Below, one piece after another: positions 43,803 through 53,042 of a stretch of 64,000 nucleotides of DNA. Below the pieces are notes generated by a model. The model saw nothing but the letters and a program-made list of their open reading frames with translations, ran no database searches and had not been told where the DNA came from. The DNA lies in the NCBI GenBank assembly GCA_964504655.1, contig CAZDFD010000010.1:1-64000 (forward strand), given 5' to 3'. Position 1 is the stretch's first letter. The number at the start of each line of letters is the position of its first letter. Origin of the DNA: JANXAZ01 sp964504655. Lineage in GTDB: Bacteria > Pseudomonadota > Alphaproteobacteria > Geminicoccales > Geminicoccaceae. The position numbers were made by a program, and so were the translations under genes.

Positions 43803-45478
43803 GCGGAGCGCCCCGACCCGAACCGGGCGCGGCCGCGCCGAGCGCCGTCCGCCGAGGGACGGCGTTCGGGCTCGGGCAGACCGGCCGCCTCCGGCACGAG
43901 GCGGACGGCCAGCCCCTCGGCGCGGCCGCGCAGCTCGACCAAGCGGCGTTCGGCCGCCTCGAGCGGGCAGCCGGCGCGGGCGAGCAGGTCCTCCGAGACG
44001 ACCAGCTCGACGCCCAGGTCCTTGGTGAGCGATTCGAGCCGGCTCGCCACGTTGACGGTGTCGCCGATCGCCGTCAGGTGAGCGCTGCGGCCGTAGCCGA
44101 GCTCGCCGACGATGGCCGGCCCCGCGTGCAGGCCGATGCCGATGCGCAGCGGCGCGCCGAGCTCGCTGGCGAGTTCGGCGTTCAGGCCGGCGAGCCCGCG
44201 GCCGATGCCGCGGGCGGCGTCGAGGGCCCGGCGGGCCGCTTCCTCGGGCCCGTCGTCGAGGCCGAACAGCGCCATGATCCCGTCGCCCATCACCTTGTCG
44301 ACCCGGCCGCCGGCGCGCTCGATGGCCGCCCCGGCGACCGCCACGAAGCGGTTGAGGACGAACACCACGTCATAGGGCAGGCGGCGCTCGGCCAGGCGGG
44401 TGAAGCCCCGGAGATCGGCGAACAGCACGGCGATCTCGCGCTCCCGCCCCTGATCGGGATCCATCGGCCGCCGCACCGCCGCGGCGGCGGCCGCCGGCGG
44501 CACCAGGCGGACCACCGCGAGCGGCGCGCGCGGTCGGATCTGGCAGGCGAGGCGCACCTCGGCCGGGGCGCCGATCCGCTCGAGGAGGCGCGCCTCGATC
44601 GCCGCGGCGGGCGGAAGCGCGTCGAGCCCGGCCACCACCCGCACCCGGCAGGTCGAGCAGCGGCCGCGCCCGCCGCACACCGAGGCGTGCGGCACGCCCG
44701 CCACGCGGCTCGCCTCGAGCAGCGTGAGCCCGGGCGGAACCCGCGCCGCCCGCCCACCGTCCCAGGTGATGGCGATCCGCCCGCGCCGGGCGAGCGCGGC
44801 GCGCACGAGCCGGCCGAGGAGCACGGCCGCGGCGAGGCCGAGCCAGCCGGCCACGATCCAGCCTTCGAGCGGGCCCACGAGAAATGCCCGCGTCTGCGAC
44901 CAGGGCTGGTCCGCGAGCGGGACGAGCCGGCCGCCGGCCGAGGGATCGACCGCCCGGAGCGCGGCGAGTTCGCGTCCGGCGGCCACGGTGCCGAGGGCGG
45001 CGAGCGTCGGCAACAGTGCGGCGAGCGCCGCCAGCCCCGGCAGCCAGCGCGGATAGGCCGGGCGGAGGCGCAGCCAGAGGTGCAGGCCGATGCAGCCGTG
45101 CAGCCAGACCAGCAGCAGGAGCAGGCTCTGCCGGGCCATCCCGTCGGGCCAGATCAGGCCGAGCAGGAAGGCGTAGCTGTCCTCGATCCCGAGCAGGCGG
45201 TGGGCGACCCCGGTGCCGAGCAGGTGCAGCGTGAGCAGGGTCGGGATCAGGAGACCGAGCGCGAGCTGCACGAGCTCGATCGGCGGCATGTCGAGCGTGC
45301 GGCGCTGCCAGAGCCGGGCGAGGCCGAGCAGGGGATGCAGGATCAGCGCCGCCAGCACCGCCCACTCGAGGCCGGGCGCCCGCCAAACGGCGAGGAACAG
45401 CGATCGGCCGGCCTCCATGAGGTCGAGCGAATGCAGCCCGAGCGCATGGTTGGCCAGATGGCTGGCGGCGAAGCCCAC
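43799..45478 (-). CDS. membrane adenylate cyclase with ferredoxin-type [2Fe-2S] domain
   Basis: About 559 residues from GTG 45478. Residues about 1-230 hold about six helices with several His (ASHLANHALGLHS, LHPLLG, TLHLLG, WLHGCIGLHLW), like the diheme-B/quinone anchor of Sinorhizobium CyaC. A plant-type ferredoxin domain (CGGRGRCSTC, later LACQ) follows at about 240-330. A class III cyclase domain ends the protein (VLFADLRGFTRLAE, VDKVMGDGIMALFG, AIGDTVNVASRLES), with Lys and Asp/Thr suited to ATP. GTG 45478 cuts into the first helix; a CTG at 45541 would restore it. The layout implies redox control of cAMP. Confidence 0.85.
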   Translation of the reverse strand: MGFAASHLANHALGLHSLDLMEAGRSLFLAVWRAPGLEWAVLAALILHPLLGLARLWQRRTLDMPPIELVQLALGLLIPTLLTLHLLGTGVAHRLLGIEDSYAFLLGLIWPDGMARQSLLLLLVWLHGCIGLHLWLRLRPAYPRWLPGLAALAALLPTLAALGTVAAGRELAALRAVDPSAGGRLVPLADQPWSQTRAFLVGPLEGWIVAGWLGLAAAVLLGRLVRAALARRGRIAITWDGGRAARVPPGLTLLEASRVAGVPHASVCGGRGRCSTCRVRVVAGLDALPPAAAIEARLLERIGAPAEVRLACQIRPRAPLAVVRLVPPAAAAAAVRRPMDPDQGREREIAVLFADLRGFTRLAERRLPYDVVFVLNRFVAVAGAAIERAGGRVDKVMGDGIMALFGLDDGPEEAARRALDAARGIGRGLAGLNAELASELGAPLRIGIGLHAGPAIVGELGYGRSAHLTAIGDTVNVASRLESLTKDLGVELVVSEDLLARAGCPLEAAERRLVELRGRAEGLAVRLVPEAAGLPEPERRPSADGARRGRARFGSGRSA

Positions 45479-45554
45479 GAGCAGCAGGCCCGAGCCCTGG
45501 CGGAGCCGGGCCGACCACAGCGCTGCGGCGCCGCCGGCCAGCGGGGTCGCCCGC

Positions 45555-46109
45555 TCAGCCGCGGCCCGCGAGCGCCCGCTCGACCGCGGCCGCGATCTCC
45601 GGTGATCCGGGCTCGACGCCCGAGGGCCAGGCGGCCAGTGCCGAGCCGTCCGGACCGATCAGGTACTTGTGGAAGTTCCAGCGCGGCCCGGCGCGTTCGC
45701 CGAGCTCCTGGCGCAGCCAGACGAACAAGGGGTGCGATCCCGGCCCGCGCACCTGGACCTTCTCGGTCAGCGGGAAGTCGAGGTCGAAGTTGGTCTCGCA
45801 GAAGGTCTTGATCTGCTGGCTCGAGCCGGGCTCCTGGCCGCCGAAGTCGTTGGAGGGCACCCCGAGCACGACGAGCCCGCGGTCGCGGTAGCGCTCCCAG
45901 AGCCGCTGCAGGGCGGCGTACTGGTAGGTGAAGCCGCAGAGCGAGGCGGTGTTGACGACCAGGAGCGGCCGGCCGGCGAACCGCTCGAGCGGCAAGGGCT
46001 CGCCCTCGATCGAGGTGAAGGCGAAGGCGAAGGCGCCGCGTTCCGAGGCGGCCCCGGATGCTGCCGGCCCGAGCAGCACCAGGCCAAGGACGGCGAGCAA
46101 CAGGCGCAC
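45555..46109 (-). CDS. exported Cys-type glutathione peroxidase
   Basis: A 184-residue thioredoxin-fold peroxidase with a signal peptide (about 1-21), so it is predicted to be periplasmic. The catalytic tetrad is visible: C58 (NTASLCGFT), Q92, W144 and N145 (WNFHKY). C104 is the likely resolving Cys, so it probably uses thioredoxin-like reductants. It starts at GTG 46109 after GGGAGG. Bacterial homologues are often named BtuE or Gpx. It lies 13 bases before a possible CTG start of the cyclase. Confidence 0.9.
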   Translation of the reverse strand: MRLLLAVLGLVLLGPAASGAASERGAFAFAFTSIEGEPLPLERFAGRPLLVVNTASLCGFTYQYAALQRLWERYRDRGLVVLGVPSNDFGGQEPGSSQQIKTFCETNFDLDFPLTEKVQVRGPGSHPLFVWLRQELGERAGPRWNFHKYLIGPDGSALAAWPSGVEPGSPEIAAAVERALAGRG

Positions 46110-46229
46110 GGCACGAGCCTCCCGGCAGGTTGACGGAGTTCGGGAGCGGGCCTGGAAAGCCCGCCACCCGGCGCAAATCTTATACGCGGTGCGCGGCCGG
46201 TCGGACCGCCGGGCCCCGAGGGGGAGAGG

Positions 46230-46910
46230 ATGAGCAATCTCCTGATCGCGGCGCTGTTCCTGGTCGGCACCCACCTCGGCATCCCGAGCACCCAGCTCCG
46301 CCCGCAGCTCGTGGCGACGATCGGCGAGGCGGCCTACCGGATCCTCTACTCGCTCATCTCGGTGGTCGCCATCGCTTGGCTCGTGCACGCCTGGAGCGCC
46401 GCCCCGGTCCGGCCGCTCTGGGTGCCGGGCCCGGGGCTCCGCCACCTGCCGCTGCTGGTGATGCCGATCGCCTTCCTGCTGCTGGTCTGCGCCTTGAGCC
46501 AGCGCAACCCGACCGCGCTCGGCCAGGCGCCCGATCCCGATTCCGCCGAGCCGGCGCGCGGCATCATCCGCGTCACCCGGCATCCCATGATGTGGGCGGT
46601 CGCCCTCTGGGCGGTCGTCCACATCCTGGCCAACGGCGACCTCGCCTCGCTCCTGTTCTTCGGCGCCTTCGCGGTGCTGGCGCTGGCCGGCTCGGTCCTC
46701 CTCGACGCGCGGCGGACCGAGCAGCGCCCGCCCGGCTGGGGCGTGCTCCTGCAGCGCACCTCGAACGTCCCGTTCCAGGCGATCCTCGAGCGCCGCCAGA
46801 GGCTCGTGCCGGCCGAGATCGGGCTGCCCCGGCTGGCCGGCGCGCTGGCCCTCTACGTCGCCCTGATCTGGCTGCACCCCTGGCTGTTCGGGGTGGCGGT
46901 CACCCCCTGA
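46230..46910 (+). CDS. NnrU-family membrane protein
   Basis: A 226-residue integral membrane protein of about six helices. The NnrU-type segment RGIIRVTRHPMMWAVALWAVVH (split by the HP motif) resembles membrane methyltransferases of the isoprenylcysteine-like group. NnrU is required for nitrite and NO reduction in Rhodobacter but has no proven activity; no denitrification genes are nearby. The ATG follows GGGGGAGAGG directly. A TTATAC string at 46180 could be part of its promoter. Confidence 0.85.
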   Translation: MSNLLIAALFLVGTHLGIPSTQLRPQLVATIGEAAYRILYSLISVVAIAWLVHAWSAAPVRPLWVPGPGLRHLPLLVMPIAFLLLVCALSQRNPTALGQAPDPDSAEPARGIIRVTRHPMMWAVALWAVVHILANGDLASLLFFGAFAVLALAGSVLLDARRTEQRPPGWGVLLQRTSNVPFQAILERRQRLVPAEIGLPRLAGALALYVALIWLHPWLFGVAVTP

Positions 46911-46914
46911 GCGG

Positions 46915-47094
46915 TCAGCCGACGATCCAGACGGCGCTCTTGACGAGCGCGTAGGCGATGCCGACGCCGAGCGTCCCGTAGGCCGCCGGCAGGGCCCAGC
47001 GCCGCAGCCGGGGATCGATCGCCTCGACCCCGGAGAGCAGCCAGAACAGCACCGCGAGGCCGAGCACCAGCGAGAAGAACCGACCCTCTTCCAT
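46915..47094 (-). CDS. small two-helix membrane protein
   Basis: A 59-residue protein with two hydrophobic stretches (about 7-22 and 33-57). The ATG at 47094 has GGAGCCCCGGG just upstream. It begins 22 bases after the Gfo/Idh gene and ends four bases from the convergent NnrU gene. Function unknown; by spacing it may belong to the sugar-acid operon upstream. Confidence 0.6.
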   Translation of the reverse strand: MEEGRFFSLVLGLAVLFWLLSGVEAIDPRLRRWALPAAYGTLGVGIAYALVKSAVWIVG

Positions 47095-47116
47095 CCCGGG
47101 GCTCCGCGCGGCCGCC

Positions 47117-48250
47117 TCAGCCGACCTCCTCGACCGACACCCAGCGCCGCTCGCGGGCCGCGACCAGCACCGCGTCGACGACGCGCTGGACCTCGTAGGC
47201 CTCGCGGAAGTCGGGCCGGAAGGCCGGCCCGTCGGCCATCGCGAGGGCGATGTCCTTGACCTCGATGGCCTTGATCTCGTTGAAGCCGAGCTGGTGGCCG
47301 GCCGCCGGGCAGAAGGCCGCGTAGTCGGCGTGCTCGGGCCCGGCCGGGATCTCGACATAGCCGGCGCGGCCGGCGGGCTGGCCCTTGAGGTAGAGCCGTA
47401 GCTCGTTCATCCGCTCCATGTTGAGGAGGATCGAGCCCTTGGAGCCGGTCAGCTCGAAGGCCAGGTACATCTTGCGGCCGGTGGCGATCCAGGAGGCCTC
47501 GAGCGTGCCGGTGGCGCCGTTGGCGAAGCGCAGGAGGGCGCGCGCCTGGTCGTCGACCTCGACCGGGCGGGAGGGTGCGCCGCCCCGGGTGATGGCGCGC
47601 TCGGTGATCACCGTGTCGAGGTCGGCCACGAGCTCCTCGATCGGCCCGACCACGTAGCGGGCCATGGCGATGATGTGCGAGCCCAGATCGGCGATGGCCC
47701 CGGCACCGCCGTCCGGATCGAGCCGCCAGGACCAGGGCACGCCCGGATCGGCCATGTAGTCCTCGGCGTGGATGCCGCGGAAGTTCCACACCTCGCCGAT
47801 CTCGCCCGCGGCGACGAGCTCGCGGGCCAGCCGGGTCATCGGGTTGCGCAGATAGTTGAACCCCACGAAGGTCGGGACCTTGGCGAGCTCGGCGGCCTCG
47901 GCCATGTCGCGCGCGTCGCTCGCCGTCGGCGCCAGCGGCTTCTCGCAGTAGACGGCCTTGCCCGCCTCGATCGCCGCGAGCGCCATCTCCTTGTGCAGCG
48001 CGTTGGGCGTGGTGATGTCGACCAGATCGATCTCGGGGTCGCGGACCACGTCCCGCCAGTCGCCGGTGGCGCGTGCGATCCCGAGCTGGCGCGCCGCCTG
48101 CTGCGCGAGCTCCGGGGTGCGATCGGCCAGGATCGCCACCTCGGGCACGAACGCCAGGTCGAAGACCGCCGGTGCGGTCCGCCAGGCGAGCGCGTGGCTG
48201 CGCCCCATGAAGCCCGCACCGATCAGCCCGATCGTGAGCGGACGACTCAT
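47117..48250 (-). CDS. Gfo/Idh/MocA-family oxidoreductase
   Basis: This 377-residue NAD(P)-dependent dehydrogenase has the Rossmann motif GLIGAGFMGRSHALAW at the N-terminus, and EKPLA near residue 105 supplies the conserved Lys. WRLDPDGGAGAIADLGSH near residue 180 carries the catalytic Asp and His region. Family members oxidise inositols, sugars and sugar acids. Its ATG overlaps the stop of the upstream D-2-hydroxyacid dehydrogenase. Substrate unknown. Confidence 0.88.
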   Translation of the reverse strand: MSRPLTIGLIGAGFMGRSHALAWRTAPAVFDLAFVPEVAILADRTPELAQQAARQLGIARATGDWRDVVRDPEIDLVDITTPNALHKEMALAAIEAGKAVYCEKPLAPTASDARDMAEAAELAKVPTFVGFNYLRNPMTRLARELVAAGEIGEVWNFRGIHAEDYMADPGVPWSWRLDPDGGAGAIADLGSHIIAMARYVVGPIEELVADLDTVITERAITRGGAPSRPVEVDDQARALLRFANGATGTLEASWIATGRKMYLAFELTGSKGSILLNMERMNELRLYLKGQPAGRAGYVEIPAGPEHADYAAFCPAAGHQLGFNEIKAIEVKDIALAMADGPAFRPDFREAYEVQRVVDAVLVAARERRWVSVEEVG

Positions 48251-49212
48251 CGCAGGACCTCCGGGTTGACCACCACCGCCGGATCGAGACGGCCGTCGAG
48301 ACCGGCCAGGACGTTGTCGGCCGCCTCGAGCGCCATGCGCAGGGCCGATTCCCGGGTCACCCCGGCGACGTGCGGCGACAGGAGCAGGCGCGGGGCGGAC
48401 AGGAGCGGATCGTCCGCGGCCGGCGGCTCGTGCGCCATGACGTCGAGGGCCGCGCCGGCCAGCCGGCCGGCGCACAGCGCCGCCACGAGCGCGGCCTCGT
48501 CGACCAGGCCGCCGCGGGCGGTGTTGACGAGGAAGGCGTGCGCAGGCAGTCGCGCCAGCTCGGCTGCGCCCAACATGCCCCGGGTCCGCGGCCCGAGCGG
48601 GCAGTGGAGCGTCACGATGTCGGCCTCGGGCAGCGCCGCCTCGAGCGAGGCCGCGGGCTCGCAGCCCAGGGAGCGGATCCGCTCGGCGGAAAGGAACGGG
48701 TCGACCACGAGCACCCGCATCTCGAAGGCGAGCGCCCGCCGCGCGACGCGCGAGCCGATCCGCCCGAGCCCCACCACGAGCAGCGTCCGGCCGGCGAGCT
48801 CGACCGGCACGAGCCGGGTCCGCGCCGCCCAGTCGCCGGCCCGGACGGCGGCGTCCATCTCGGCGCCCAGCTTGGCGAGCTGGAGCATCTGCGCGAAGGC
48901 GTGCTCGGCGACCGACACGGCGTTGGCCGTGGCGGTCACGGTGACCGGGATCCGCCGCGCGGTGGCGGCCGCGACGTCGATGTTGTCGTAGCCGACGCCG
49001 TGCTTGGCGATCACCCGCAGCCGCGGGGCGGCGGCGATGGCCGGGCCGGGCAGGGCGGCGGTGCGGACGATCACGGCCTCCACACCGGCGAGCGCCTGCG
49101 GCAACTCGGCCGCGTCCCGCTCGTCGAGCGCCACCGTTTCGAGGCCGGGCCGGGCGCGCAGCCGCGCGAGCCCGGCCTCGTGCACCTGCCCGACGACCAG
49201 GACGCGGGCCAC
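48247..49212 (-). CDS. NAD-dependent D-2-hydroxyacid dehydrogenase
   Basis: A 321-residue dehydrogenase with VIAKHGVGYDNID (about 69-81), the cofactor motif VVGLGRIGSRVA, NTARGGLVDE and SPHVAGVTRES (catalytic His). It uses a GTG start eight bases after the aldolase gene. Sitting between an aldolase and a sugar dehydrogenase, it may reduce a 2-oxo acid made by the aldolase. It is a separate paralogue of the fusion protein at 15.5-16.8 kb. Confidence 0.88.
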   Translation of the reverse strand: MARVLVVGQVHEAGLARLRARPGLETVALDERDAAELPQALAGVEAVIVRTAALPGPAIAAAPRLRVIAKHGVGYDNIDVAAATARRIPVTVTATANAVSVAEHAFAQMLQLAKLGAEMDAAVRAGDWAARTRLVPVELAGRTLLVVGLGRIGSRVARRALAFEMRVLVVDPFLSAERIRSLGCEPAASLEAALPEADIVTLHCPLGPRTRGMLGAAELARLPAHAFLVNTARGGLVDEAALVAALCAGRLAGAALDVMAHEPPAADDPLLSAPRLLLSPHVAGVTRESALRMALEAADNVLAGLDGRLDPAVVVNPEVLR

Positions 49213-49220
49213 CGCTCGGC

Positions 49221-50009
49221 TCAGTAGGTCGAGCTCTTCGGCCCCTCGACCTTGGCGCCCATCTCCTTGACCAGCTCGACCGCCTTCATCGTCAGGATGC
49301 GCGCATCCGACAAGAGCGTCGCGTAGTTGAGGCCCTTGGCGATCATGGTCTTGGCGTAGGCCGGCGCGCCGCAGTGCATGCCGGCCCAGAGCCCGGCCTC
49401 GCGGGTCGCCCGGATGATCCGCTCGACCTCCTTGACGACCGCCGGCTCGGTCGGATCGAGCATCGGTGTGTGGCCCATCGAGAGGGCGAGGTCGGCGGGT
49501 CCGATGTAGACACCATCGAGACCCGGGGTGGCGAGGATCGCATCGAGGTTCTCGAGCGCCTCGACGGTCTCGATCATGGCGAGTGCCAGGATCTGGTCGT
49601 TGGCCTTGGCGCCGTAGTCGGCGCCGTGCGCGATCACCGCTCGGGTCGGCCCGAAGCTGCGCTGGCCCTTGGGCGCGTAGCGGCAGAACGAGACGAACTC
49701 CTCGGCCTGGGCGCGATTGTTGACCATCGGGCAGATGATGCCCATCGCCCCGGCATCGAGGAGCTTCATGACGATGCCGGCCTCGCGCCAGGGCACGCGC
49801 GCGAGCGGCACCGTGGCGGTCGTGCCGATCGCCTGCAGCATGCCGACCGCGGCCTGGTAGTCGACCAAGCCGTGCTGCAGGTCGATGGTCAGGCTGTCCC
49901 AGCCGCACTGGGCCATGAGCTCGGCCGCGAAGCTGTTGGGGATGGCGCACCAGCCGTTGACGGTGGCCACGCCCTGCTTCCACTTCACCTTGAGTGTATT
50001 CTCGCGCAC
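49221..50009 (-). CDS. HpcH/HpaI-family aldolase
   Basis: A 262-residue class II aldolase. The metal ligands are the Glu in AMIETVEALEN and the Asp in YIGPADLALSMG. Family members cleave 4-hydroxy-2-oxo acids to pyruvate (or glyoxylate) and an aldehyde. It starts at GTG 50009 with GGGAGAAGAG upstream. It leads the aldolase / D-2-hydroxyacid dehydrogenase / Gfo-Idh operon, probably a sugar-acid or hydroxy-oxo-acid pathway. Confidence 0.9.
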   Translation of the reverse strand: MRENTLKVKWKQGVATVNGWCAIPNSFAAELMAQCGWDSLTIDLQHGLVDYQAAVGMLQAIGTTATVPLARVPWREAGIVMKLLDAGAMGIICPMVNNRAQAEEFVSFCRYAPKGQRSFGPTRAVIAHGADYGAKANDQILALAMIETVEALENLDAILATPGLDGVYIGPADLALSMGHTPMLDPTEPAVVKEVERIIRATREAGLWAGMHCGAPAYAKTMIAKGLNYATLLSDARILTMKAVELVKEMGAKVEGPKSSTY

Positions 50010-50110
50010 GCGCTCTTCTCCCGGCGACTGCGGCGCGGAGGCTAGGCGGCGGGGGTGGGCGTGTCCAGGCGGCGACGGCACCGCCGACCGGACCGTGGAG
50101 GGAGGCTACC

Positions 50111-51763
50111 TTGATCCTTCGGCATGCGCTCGCCGGGGTCCTGCTCGCGCTGCTCGCCGGCGGCGCCCTGGCACGCGACCTCGTGATCGGGGTCACCCAG
50201 TTCCCCTCGACCCTGCATCCGAGCATCGATTCGATGGCGGCCAAGAGCTACGTCCTGGGCCTGACGCTGCGGCCGCTCACCACCCGCGACGCCGCCTGGC
50301 GGCTCGTGTGCATGCTCTGCGAGGAGCTGCCGACCTTCGAGAACGGCCTCGCGGTGCGCGAGACCACCGCCGACGGCCGCCCGGGCGTGGCGCTCACCTA
50401 TGCGCTGCGCCAGGGCCTCGTCTGGGGCGACGGGACACCGGTCACGACCGAGGATCTCCTGTTCGCCCTCGAGGTCGGCCGCCATCCGCTCTCGGGCGTC
50501 ACCAACGCCGAGCTCTACCGCCGCATCCTGCGCGCCGAGGCGCTCGACGCGCGCCGCTTCGTGCTGCACCTCGACCGAATCACCTTCGACTACAACGCAC
50601 TCGACGACCTGCGGCTCCTGCCGGCGCACCGCGAGCGGGCGGTCTTCGCGGCCGATCCCGCGACCTACCGCAACCGCACGCTGTTCGACACGGCGCCGAC
50701 CGACCCGGGCCTGGCGATGGGTCCCTACCGGATCGCGGGCGTCGCCCCGGGGGCGCGCATCGAGCTCGCGCGCAATCCGCACTGGCGCGGCCCGCAGCCG
50801 GCCTTCGAGCGGATCACGATCCGCGCGATCGAGAACACCGCGGCCCTCGAGGCCAACCTACTCTCCGGCGAGATCGACATGATCGAGGGCTCGCTCGGCC
50901 TCGCCCTCGACCAGGCGCTGGCCTTCGAGCGCCGGCACGGCGGCCGCTTCCAGGTGCACTATCAGCCGGGTCTCGTGTTCGAGCACATCGATCTCCGGCT
51001 CGACAACCCGATCCTGGCCGATGTGCGGGTCCGCCAGGCGCTGCTTCTGGCCCTCGACCGCGAGCTCCTGACCCGCCAGCTGTTCGAGGGGCGGCAGCCG
51101 GTGGCGCACGCGTTCATGAGCCCGCTCGACCGGATGCTGGCACCCGACCTGCCGGTCTGGCCCCACGACCCGGCCCGCGCCCGTGCCCTGCTCGAGGAGG
51201 CGGGCTGGCGGCCGGGGCCCGGCGGGATCCGCCGCAACGGGCGCGGCGAGCCGCTCCGGCTCGACTTCCAGACCACCGCCGGCAACCGCTCGCGCGAGCT
51301 GGTCCAGCAGGTCCTCCAGGGCATGTGGCGGCAGGTCGGCGTCGACACGGTCGTCCGCAACGAGCCGCCGCGGGTGCTGTTCGGGGAGACACTGTCGCGG
51401 CGGCGGTTCACCGGCATGGCGCTGTTCGCCTGGATCTCGAGCCCGGAGAACGTGCCGCGCTCGATCCTGCACTCCGAGGAGATCCCGAGCGCCGCCAACG
51501 GCTGGGCCGGGCAGAACTACACGGGCTTCGCCGACCCGCGGGTCGACGCCCTCCTGGACGCGATCGAGCTCGAGCTCGACGAGGCGCGCCGGCGCGAGCT
51601 GTGGGCCGAGCTGCAGCGCCTCTACGCGGAGGCCCTGCCGGCCCTCCCGCTCTTCTTCCGCGCCGACGCGCATGTCTGGCCGCGCTGGCTCCAGGGGATC
51701 GAGCCGACCGGGCATCTGGCGCCGACCACCCTCTGGGTCGAGCAGTGGCGGGCGGCACCCTGA
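50111..51763 (+). CDS. oligopeptide-type ABC binding protein (SBP family 5)
   Basis: A 550-residue periplasmic protein with a signal peptide (about 1-21) and the SBP_bac_5 fold: LRQGLVWGDGTPVTTEDLLFAL, then DVRVRQALLLALDRE. The start is TTG at 50111, five bases after GGAGGGAGG. Family ligands are peptides, nickel or opines. The matching permeases probably lie at 53.0-54.9 kb, beyond a convergent MFS gene. Confidence 0.88.
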   Translation: MILRHALAGVLLALLAGGALARDLVIGVTQFPSTLHPSIDSMAAKSYVLGLTLRPLTTRDAAWRLVCMLCEELPTFENGLAVRETTADGRPGVALTYALRQGLVWGDGTPVTTEDLLFALEVGRHPLSGVTNAELYRRILRAEALDARRFVLHLDRITFDYNALDDLRLLPAHRERAVFAADPATYRNRTLFDTAPTDPGLAMGPYRIAGVAPGARIELARNPHWRGPQPAFERITIRAIENTAALEANLLSGEIDMIEGSLGLALDQALAFERRHGGRFQVHYQPGLVFEHIDLRLDNPILADVRVRQALLLALDRELLTRQLFEGRQPVAHAFMSPLDRMLAPDLPVWPHDPARARALLEEAGWRPGPGGIRRNGRGEPLRLDFQTTAGNRSRELVQQVLQGMWRQVGVDTVVRNEPPRVLFGETLSRRRFTGMALFAWISSPENVPRSILHSEEIPSAANGWAGQNYTGFADPRVDALLDAIELELDEARRRELWAELQRLYAEALPALPLFFRADAHVWPRWLQGIEPTGHLAPTTLWVEQWRAAP

Positions 51764-52897
51764 TCAGCCGGCCCGGCGCAGGTCGGGGAGGAGGAACAGC
51801 ATGCCCGCCGCGGCCAGTGCGGCCGGGGCGAGCAGCGCCGGGAACGGCCCCAGGGTGTCCAGGAGCACCCCCGACAGGAGCGGCCCCAGCACCTGGCCGA
51901 TCCCGAAGGTCCCGGTCACGAAGGCCGCGGCCGGCGCGCGCGCCTCGGGCGTGGTCGCCTGGGCCTCCTCGAGAGCGAGGGCGGTGATGCCCATGAAGGT
52001 GCCACCGAGCAGGAGCCCCGCCGGCAGCGCCGCCAGCGGTGCCGCCGCCAGCCCGCAGAGTGCCGTTCCGAGCGCGAGCAGGAGGATCGCGCCGACCAGG
52101 GCCCGGATCCGGCCGATCCGCCGGCCGGCCGCGACCCAGACCGGGGCCGAGGGGGCGCCGACCAGCCCGGCCAGGATCCAGGCGAGCACCGCCAGATCGG
52201 CGTCGCGCTCGGCCAGGACCCGCACGAAGAAGGTGGCGCCGGCCCCGAAGCCGAAGCCGGCGAGGCCGTAGGCCCAGGCGAGCCGCAGGAGGGCGGGTCC
52301 CGGGCGGAGCCTCGAGGCCGTCGTCCCCTGGCCCGCACCGCCCTTGGCGAGCGCCACGAGGATGGGGGCGCCGAGGAGGCCGATCGCCGCCATGGCGAGC
52401 CAGCCCGCCCGCCAGCTCGGCCGCGTCAGGAGGGCGATCAGGCCGCCGAGCGCGATGCCGACCCCGACACCGGCGAGCACGCCCCCCATCGCCTGCGGCC
52501 GGCCGATGCGGGCGAGCCTGCCGGCGGTGGCCGCCACCCCACCCAGGAACAGGAAGGCTCCGCCCACGCCGGCCACGAGCCGCGCCACGAGCCAGACCGG
52601 CCAGGACGGCAGGAGCGGCATCGCCAGAGCACCCAGGCTGACGAGCGCCAGCCCGGCCGGGATCAGGCGGTCGACGCCGAGCCGCGGGACCACCGTCACG
52701 AGCACGGCGCCGGCCAGATAGCCCGCGAAGTTGAGCGAGCCCAGGAGCCCGGCCTCGGTGTCGTCGAGGCCGAGCTCGGCCTGCATCGACGGCAGGAGCG
52801 GCGTCAGGATGAACCGGCCGGTGCCCTGCGCCACCAGCACCGCCAGGGCACCGGCGGCCACCACGAGCGGGGCCCGCTCGAGCGCGCCGCGCGCCAC
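51764..52897 (-). CDS. MFS transporter (YbfB/YjiJ-like)
   Basis: A 377-residue protein with about twelve helices. The start of the mature domain (GTGRFILTPLLPSMQAELGL) is typical of the YbfB/YjiJ MFS subgroup, which contains putative sugar or drug exporters. The GTG at 52897 has GGAGGG six bases upstream. It lies on the opposite strand between an oligopeptide-type binding protein and its likely permeases. Substrate unknown. Confidence 0.83.
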   Translation of the reverse strand: MARGALERAPLVVAAGALAVLVAQGTGRFILTPLLPSMQAELGLDDTEAGLLGSLNFAGYLAGAVLVTVVPRLGVDRLIPAGLALVSLGALAMPLLPSWPVWLVARLVAGVGGAFLFLGGVAATAGRLARIGRPQAMGGVLAGVGVGIALGGLIALLTRPSWRAGWLAMAAIGLLGAPILVALAKGGAGQGTTASRLRPGPALLRLAWAYGLAGFGFGAGATFFVRVLAERDADLAVLAWILAGLVGAPSAPVWVAAGRRIGRIRALVGAILLLALGTALCGLAAAPLAALPAGLLLGGTFMGITALALEEAQATTPEARAPAAAFVTGTFGIGQVLGPLLSGVLLDTLGPFPALLAPAALAAAGMLFLLPDLRRAG

Positions 52898-53042
52898 CTC
52901 CGACCCTCCTCCGCCCGATGCGTCTGCGCTAGCCTCGGTCCGCACCGCGCGGCGGGGCCGGTGGCAGCCATAGCAGCGCCGCGGGCGCACCGGAACGCCG
53001 TCGGCCGTGACGGCGAGCGACCGCAGGCGACGGGGAGCGGGC

